From Micromonospora echinofusca (lineage in GTDB: Bacteria; Actinomycetota; Actinomycetes; Mycobacteriales; Micromonosporaceae): a DNA stretch of 35,447 nucleotides. Location: contig NZ_WVUH01000020.1 of the NCBI RefSeq assembly GCF_017614955.1, positions 1-35,447 of the forward strand, given 5' to 3'. The position numbers and the translations under genes are program-made. The notes beneath the pieces were generated by a model, which was not told the origin of the DNA, did no database searches, and saw nothing but the letters and a program-made list of their open reading frames with translations. Below are positions 31,776 to 35,447 of this stretch, in pieces. The first letter of the stretch is position 1; every line of letters starts with the position of its first letter.

Positions 31776-32768
31776 ATGGCCGGTCAGCATCCCCCCGCCG
31801 GGAACGATTCCCCGACAACCCGGCCGGACGCGACGCGGGAGCCGGTGACGGTGCTCTACGTGTGCGGGATGCCACGCAGCGGTTCGACCCTGCTCGACCT
31901 GATGCTCGGCCAGTTCGTCGGGCACTGTGACGTCGGCGAACTCTTCTACCTGTGGCAGTCCGGGGTCGAACGGAACTTCCGGTGCGCCTGCGGTGCGCAC
32001 TTCGACCAGTGCCCGTTCTGGGCGGAGGTCGGCCAGCGGGCGTACGGGGGGTGGTCCAGCCTCGACGTCGCCGACATCCGGGCCCTCCAGCGCCGGGTGG
32101 ACGCAACCGCCCGGCTGCCGTTGATCCTGAACCCGTCGATGTCCGCCGGGTTCCGGCGTGACCTGGCCAGCTACACCGACCTGCTCACCCGGCTGTACCG
32201 GGCGATCGCCGACGTGTCCGGGGCCCGGGTGGTGGTCGACTCCACCAAGCGCCCGTCGCTCGCCTACATCCTGGCCCAGGCACCGGAGATCGACCTGCGG
32301 ATGGTGCACGTGCTGCGGGACCCGCGCGGGGTGGCGTACTCCTGGAGCCAGGTGGTGGAGCTGCCCGAGGGCACCTCGACGAAGGGCCGGATGAACCAGC
32401 GGTCGGCCCGGTTGACCGCCCGCCGCTGGGTCACCGTGAACACGATGATCTCGGCCCTGGCCCGGCGCGGGGTGCCCCGGGTGGTGGTCCGGTACGAGGA
32501 CCTGGTCCGGGACCCGCGCGCCGAGCTGGGCCGGATCGCGGCGCTGACCGCCGACGTCACCGGCACGGTGGACCCGCTGGACTTCCTGCACGGCAACGAG
32601 TTCACCCAGGCCGGGTCGCACGCGGTGGCCGGCGGCCGGATCCGGATGCGCAGCGGCCCGATCACCCTGTCGCTGGACGAGAAGTGGCGGCGGGAGTACG
32701 CGCCGGCCCGGCAGCGGATGGTCGCCGCGCTGACCTGGCCGCTGCGTACCCGGTACGACTACCGCTGA
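31776..32768 (+). CDS. PAPS-dependent sulfotransferase
   Basis: 330 aa, ATG 31776 with GAGGAG about ten nt upstream. The P-loop is CGMPRSGSTLLD (30-41) and the 3'-phosphate site is RDPRGVAYSW (181-190). The cysteine cluster CACGAHFDQCPFW (Cys70, 72, 79) matches the first sulfotransferase in position and spacing, and the whole order of motifs is the same, so the two are probably paralogues. It is divergent from the Alg14-like gene and convergent with the GT14 gene. Confidence 0.9.
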   Translation: MAGQHPPAGNDSPTTRPDATREPVTVLYVCGMPRSGSTLLDLMLGQFVGHCDVGELFYLWQSGVERNFRCACGAHFDQCPFWAEVGQRAYGGWSSLDVADIRALQRRVDATARLPLILNPSMSAGFRRDLASYTDLLTRLYRAIADVSGARVVVDSTKRPSLAYILAQAPEIDLRMVHVLRDPRGVAYSWSQVVELPEGTSTKGRMNQRSARLTARRWVTVNTMISALARRGVPRVVVRYEDLVRDPRAELGRIAALTADVTGTVDPLDFLHGNEFTQAGSHAVAGGRIRMRSGPITLSLDEKWRREYAPARQRMVAALTWPLRTRYDYR

Positions 32769-32798
32769 CCGGGCGCGTCCGGCCGGACGCGCCGGTGC

Positions 32799-33743
32799 TC
32801 ACTCCTGCCGGGCGGCTGCCGCCAGGTGCGCGTCGAGCAGGTCCAGCAGCTCCGGGTGCCGCTCGTAGTCGAACTTGCGGGCGAAGTGCGCCCCACTGGC
32901 CAGCGCCCTCGGCAGGTCCTCGGCGGTGAGCGACTTCGGGTGGTTGAACTGGCTGCCCCGGAAGTCGAAGTAGCGCTTGCAGTCGGGTACCAGGTTGAAC
33001 TGTCCGCTGCTGCACACGATGGTCTGGAAGACCGCCTCGACCGGGGAGAGGCAGCGCCGGAAGTAGGCCACCACGTCGGGCCGTCGGTCGAAGTACTCCC
33101 GCAGGTAGGCGACCACCGGCCAGCTCAGCGAAGCGAAGGCGGAGCCGCCGTGCAGGCGCAGGTCCGGCCCGAACGGGGTGCGGGCCCGACGGCCGACCGC
33201 CAGGCCGTAGGAGACGTGCAGCCGGACCAGCGGCTGCACCCGGTTCACCGCCTGGATCGGGCGGAGCATCCGCTTGGCCCGGGGGCTGAGCCCGACCAGC
33301 CGGCGGTGCTGGAAGTAGTAGCGCGACCGGACCCGGCTCCGCGGCCAGTGGCTCTGCGGGCCGAGGGCGTCCCAGTACTCCATGAATCCGTCCGCGCCGG
33401 AGTCGACCAATTCGGCCTCGGATTGATCCAACGGCCGGAGCGGATAGTCCTGACCGGTGATATTGACCAACCAGTCGACTGGTATTCCTTCGCCGTTCAG
33501 CCAATCAACGGCAGCCATGTAGCGATCCACATGGCTGAAATCGCCATATCCGCCTTCATGCAACTGCACCACCACGTTGGGTAGCGAACGCAGTTCGGCC
33601 ATATCCAGAGCGGCGCCGTTCACGTCGTGACTCACGTGCACCAGGCTGTCCGGGCTGTACCTTTTGACGGCGTGAATGAGCCGGGTCAGTTGCTCCGGCG
33701 AACGGTGACTCTGGATGTGGTAGCAGAAGCGCACGTCCCGCAT
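32799..33743 (-). CDS. GT14-family beta-1,6-N-acetylglucosaminyltransferase-like (Branch domain)
   Basis: 314 aa from ATG 33743, with GGGGAG a few nt upstream; a longer reading to 33938 would run over the promoter of the next gene. The Branch-domain order is clear: FCYHIQSHRSPEQL, HVSHDVNGAALDMAEL, YGDFSHVDRYMAAVDWLNG, WLVNITGQDYPLRPL, LHGGSAFASLSWPVVAYL and LSPVEAVFQTIV. Eukaryotic members are the core-2/I-branching enzymes and peptide xylosyltransferases. A sugar-branching role is inferred. The 5' third (about 33420-33600) has only 53-60 % G+C, well below its surroundings. Confidence 0.85.
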   Translation of the reverse strand: MRDVRFCYHIQSHRSPEQLTRLIHAVKRYSPDSLVHVSHDVNGAALDMAELRSLPNVVVQLHEGGYGDFSHVDRYMAAVDWLNGEGIPVDWLVNITGQDYPLRPLDQSEAELVDSGADGFMEYWDALGPQSHWPRSRVRSRYYFQHRRLVGLSPRAKRMLRPIQAVNRVQPLVRLHVSYGLAVGRRARTPFGPDLRLHGGSAFASLSWPVVAYLREYFDRRPDVVAYFRRCLSPVEAVFQTIVCSSGQFNLVPDCKRYFDFRGSQFNHPKSLTAEDLPRALASGAHFARKFDYERHPELLDLLDAHLAAAARQE

Positions 33744-33908
33744 TATCTCCCCGGCCGCCACCTGCGGAGAATCGGTGACGACAGCGCCGGGGCCGGCGGA
33801 CGTGAGGCGACTTCCCCTCTTCGCCCCGATCAGGGAGACTGGGGGTTCGGTCGGGGACGTGTGCGCCACCGGCTGGTCGGTTCGGTCGAAAGGGAGCGAC
33901 ACACCCTC

Positions 33909-35447
33909 ATGCCCTCGCCTCACCTCGCCGATCTGCACGACTCAGACGGCCCCACCCTGATGACCTACCTCGATTGGCTGCGTCGCCGGTGGTGGATCCT
34001 GGCGTTGGCTGCCCTCCTCGGCGTGGGCGCCGGTCTGCTGGTGACCCAGTTGCAGACCCGCACCTACACCTCGACCACCTCGCTCCTGGTCCGCCAGCTC
34101 GGCCCGGACGCCAACCCGACCGCCAAGGTCAACCTGGACACCGAGGCCCAGGTGGTCCGCTCACTGGTGGTCGCCGAGCGGGCCCGCGCCCTGATCAAGA
34201 CCGACATCCCCGCCGAGGATCTGGTCCGGACGCTGACCGTCACCGTCCCACCGAACAGCCAGGTCCTCCAGGTGACCTACTCGGCCGCCACCCCCGAGTC
34301 CGCCCAGGCCGGTTCGCACTCCTTCGCGCAGGCGTACCTCGACCTGCGGCTGGCCACCGCGACCAAGGCGCTGGAGGGCGAGACCACGGCGATCCAGCAG
34401 CAGATCGGCGAGGTCCAGAAGCAGCTCGCCACGGTCGCCGGTCGGATCGCGGCGGCGCCGGCCAACTCGGCCGAGCGGGCCCGGGCCGAGGCGGACCGCA
34501 GCGTACTGACCAACCAGCTCGCCACCCTCAACAGCCGGCTCAGCCCGCTGGTCACCTCGTCGCTCAACCCCGGCGAGATCATCTCCGACGCACCGCTGCC
34601 CCGGAAGCCCAGCTCGCCCAACCAGACGCTCAACCTGGCCAGCGGCATGGGCGCCGGCCTACTCCTCGGCATCGTGCTGGCCCTGGTCATCGACCGGCTC
34701 GACACCCGGGTCCGGCGCAGCCGGGACATCGCCGGCCGGCTCGGCCTGCCCGTCCTGCTGGAGCTGCCGGCCCGGACCCCGCCGAGGACCGTGCTGCCCC
34801 CGGCCCACCAGGTCTCCCGTGAGCTGGGGCGGCTGCGCAACGTGCTGCTCTCCACCCTGCCCGAGCCGCAGCCCGGGCGCGGCCGGCAACTGCTGCTCAC
34901 CGGCGCCTCCGGCGGCCCGACGGCGGGCTTCGTCGCCGGCAACCTGGCCGCCGCGTTCGCCCGTACCGGTCAGCAGGTCGCCGTGGTGACCACCAAGGCC
35001 AACTCCCCGCTCGCCGCGATGCTGGGCGGTGTCAAGGCCCGGCACACCCTGGCCGACGTGCTCCGGCGGGACGTCAGCGCCCTCACCGCGCTGGTCCCGG
35101 CGCCAGGGCTCGGCCAGCTGCGGGTGCTCCTCCCCGGTGACCTGGACGCCGAGGCGGAACTGCCGGTCGCCGGGCTGCTGGAGGTTCTCGCCGAGCTGGC
35201 CGGGCGCTTCGACCACGTGCTGATCGAGACCGCACCGCCGACCGTCGCCGTGGAGGCCCAGGCCCTGGCCCGGCACGTGGACGCGGTGATCCTGGTGGTC
35301 GAGAGCGGCCGGACCCGCAGCAGCGAGATCACCGCCGCGCTCCGCCAGTTCGAGCAGGTGGACGCCCCGGTCCTGGGCGCGGTGCTGGCCCCCCGGCTCG
35401 CGGACAGCGGTCCGGGCGCCGCCGCCGAGTCCCGCCCGGCGGCACCC
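33909..35447 (+). CDS. Wzz-type chain-length determinant fused to a degenerate BY-kinase domain (3' end outside window)
   Basis: 513 codons are visible and the frame is open to the right edge. ATG 33909 follows AAAGGGAGC at some distance; ATG 33960 is possible. A Wzz domain has membrane segments near 29-46 and 243-262, a periplasmic coiled-coil (140-215), and the proline-rich PLPRKPSSPNQ before the second segment. The C-terminal domain is BY-kinase-like, but the nucleotide motifs are altered: Walker A is GASGGPTAG (332-340) with no Lys, Walker A' is VAVVTTKANSP, and Walker B is HVLIETAPPT with Glu for Asp. It probably controls chain length or export of the exopolysaccharide without kinase activity. 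Confidence 0.88.
   Translation, partial: MPSPHLADLHDSDGPTLMTYLDWLRRRWWILALAALLGVGAGLLVTQLQTRTYTSTTSLLVRQLGPDANPTAKVNLDTEAQVVRSLVVAERARALIKTDIPAEDLVRTLTVTVPPNSQVLQVTYSAATPESAQAGSHSFAQAYLDLRLATATKALEGETTAIQQQIGEVQKQLATVAGRIAAAPANSAERARAEADRSVLTNQLATLNSRLSPLVTSSLNPGEIISDAPLPRKPSSPNQTLNLASGMGAGLLLGIVLALVIDRLDTRVRRSRDIAGRLGLPVLLELPARTPPRTVLPPAHQVSRELGRLRNVLLSTLPEPQPGRGRQLLLTGASGGPTAGFVAGNLAAAFARTGQQVAVVTTKANSPLAAMLGGVKARHTLADVLRRDVSALTALVPAPGLGQLRVLLPGDLDAEAELPVAGLLEVLAELAGRFDHVLIETAPPTVAVEAQALARHVDAVILVVESGRTRSSEITAALRQFEQVDAPVLGAVLAPRLADSGPGAAAESRPAAP

Overview
The base composition (about 70 % G+C), the gene repertoire (FtsK/TraB-type conjugation, SoxR, split transketolase, secreted GDSL esterase with ricin-type lectin) and the frequent GTG starts and 4-nt start/stop overlaps point to an actinomycete, most likely Micromonospora or another Micromonosporaceae. 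This is an inference from sequence character, not from a database match.

Region 1 (1-9853) is the integrase-proximal part of an actinomycete integrative and conjugative element (AICE). It ends exactly at the 3' end of a tRNA-Ser(UGA) gene (9854-9940, minus strand). All its genes run left to right: a DUF2637/SpdB-like membrane protein, a 58-aa protein, a DUF3307-like membrane protein, a nucleotidyltransferase-fold protein, the TraB/FtsK translocase, an inverted repeat rich in CTAG (candidate transfer locus), four small proteins including DUF4326, a DnaB-N/DUF3987 fusion that occupies the replication slot, an 800-nt AT-rich non-coding region with several inverted repeats (candidate origin), a small protein, Xis and a tyrosine integrase. 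The far end of the element is outside the window, and no obvious cargo or repressor gene is visible.

Region 2 (9941-16157) is chromosome. It holds a PIG3-type quinone oxidoreductase, a SoxR regulator, and a two-gene split transketolase transcribed divergently from soxR across a SoxR-like palindrome. A GT2 glycosyltransferase and a secreted SGNH esterase with a C-terminal ricin-like lectin follow, the latter preceded by 35-bp tandem repeats.

Region 3 (16116-26349) is mostly housekeeping: a lipoprotein, a histidine kinase/response regulator pair, a thiolase, a PH-domain protein, a zinc-ribbon rhomboid protease, a cyclophilin, a membrane-associated basic protein, a CorA transporter and a PLP aminotransferase.

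Region 4 (26544-35447) starts with a CysQ-like phosphatase and a membrane-anchored GH26-like glycosidase. It then enters what looks like the edge of a sulfated exopolysaccharide locus: a GT2, two PAPS-type sulfotransferases, an Alg13/Alg14-like split glycosyltransferase, a GT14 branching enzyme and a Wzz-type chain-length protein with a degenerate BY-kinase domain that runs off the right end. CysQ (PAP removal) beside PAPS-dependent sulfotransferases makes metabolic sense.

The points most worth following up are the replication/origin module of the AICE, the CTAG-rich repeat behind traB, the SoxR box in front of the split transketolase, and the sulfated-glycan locus with its pseudokinase.
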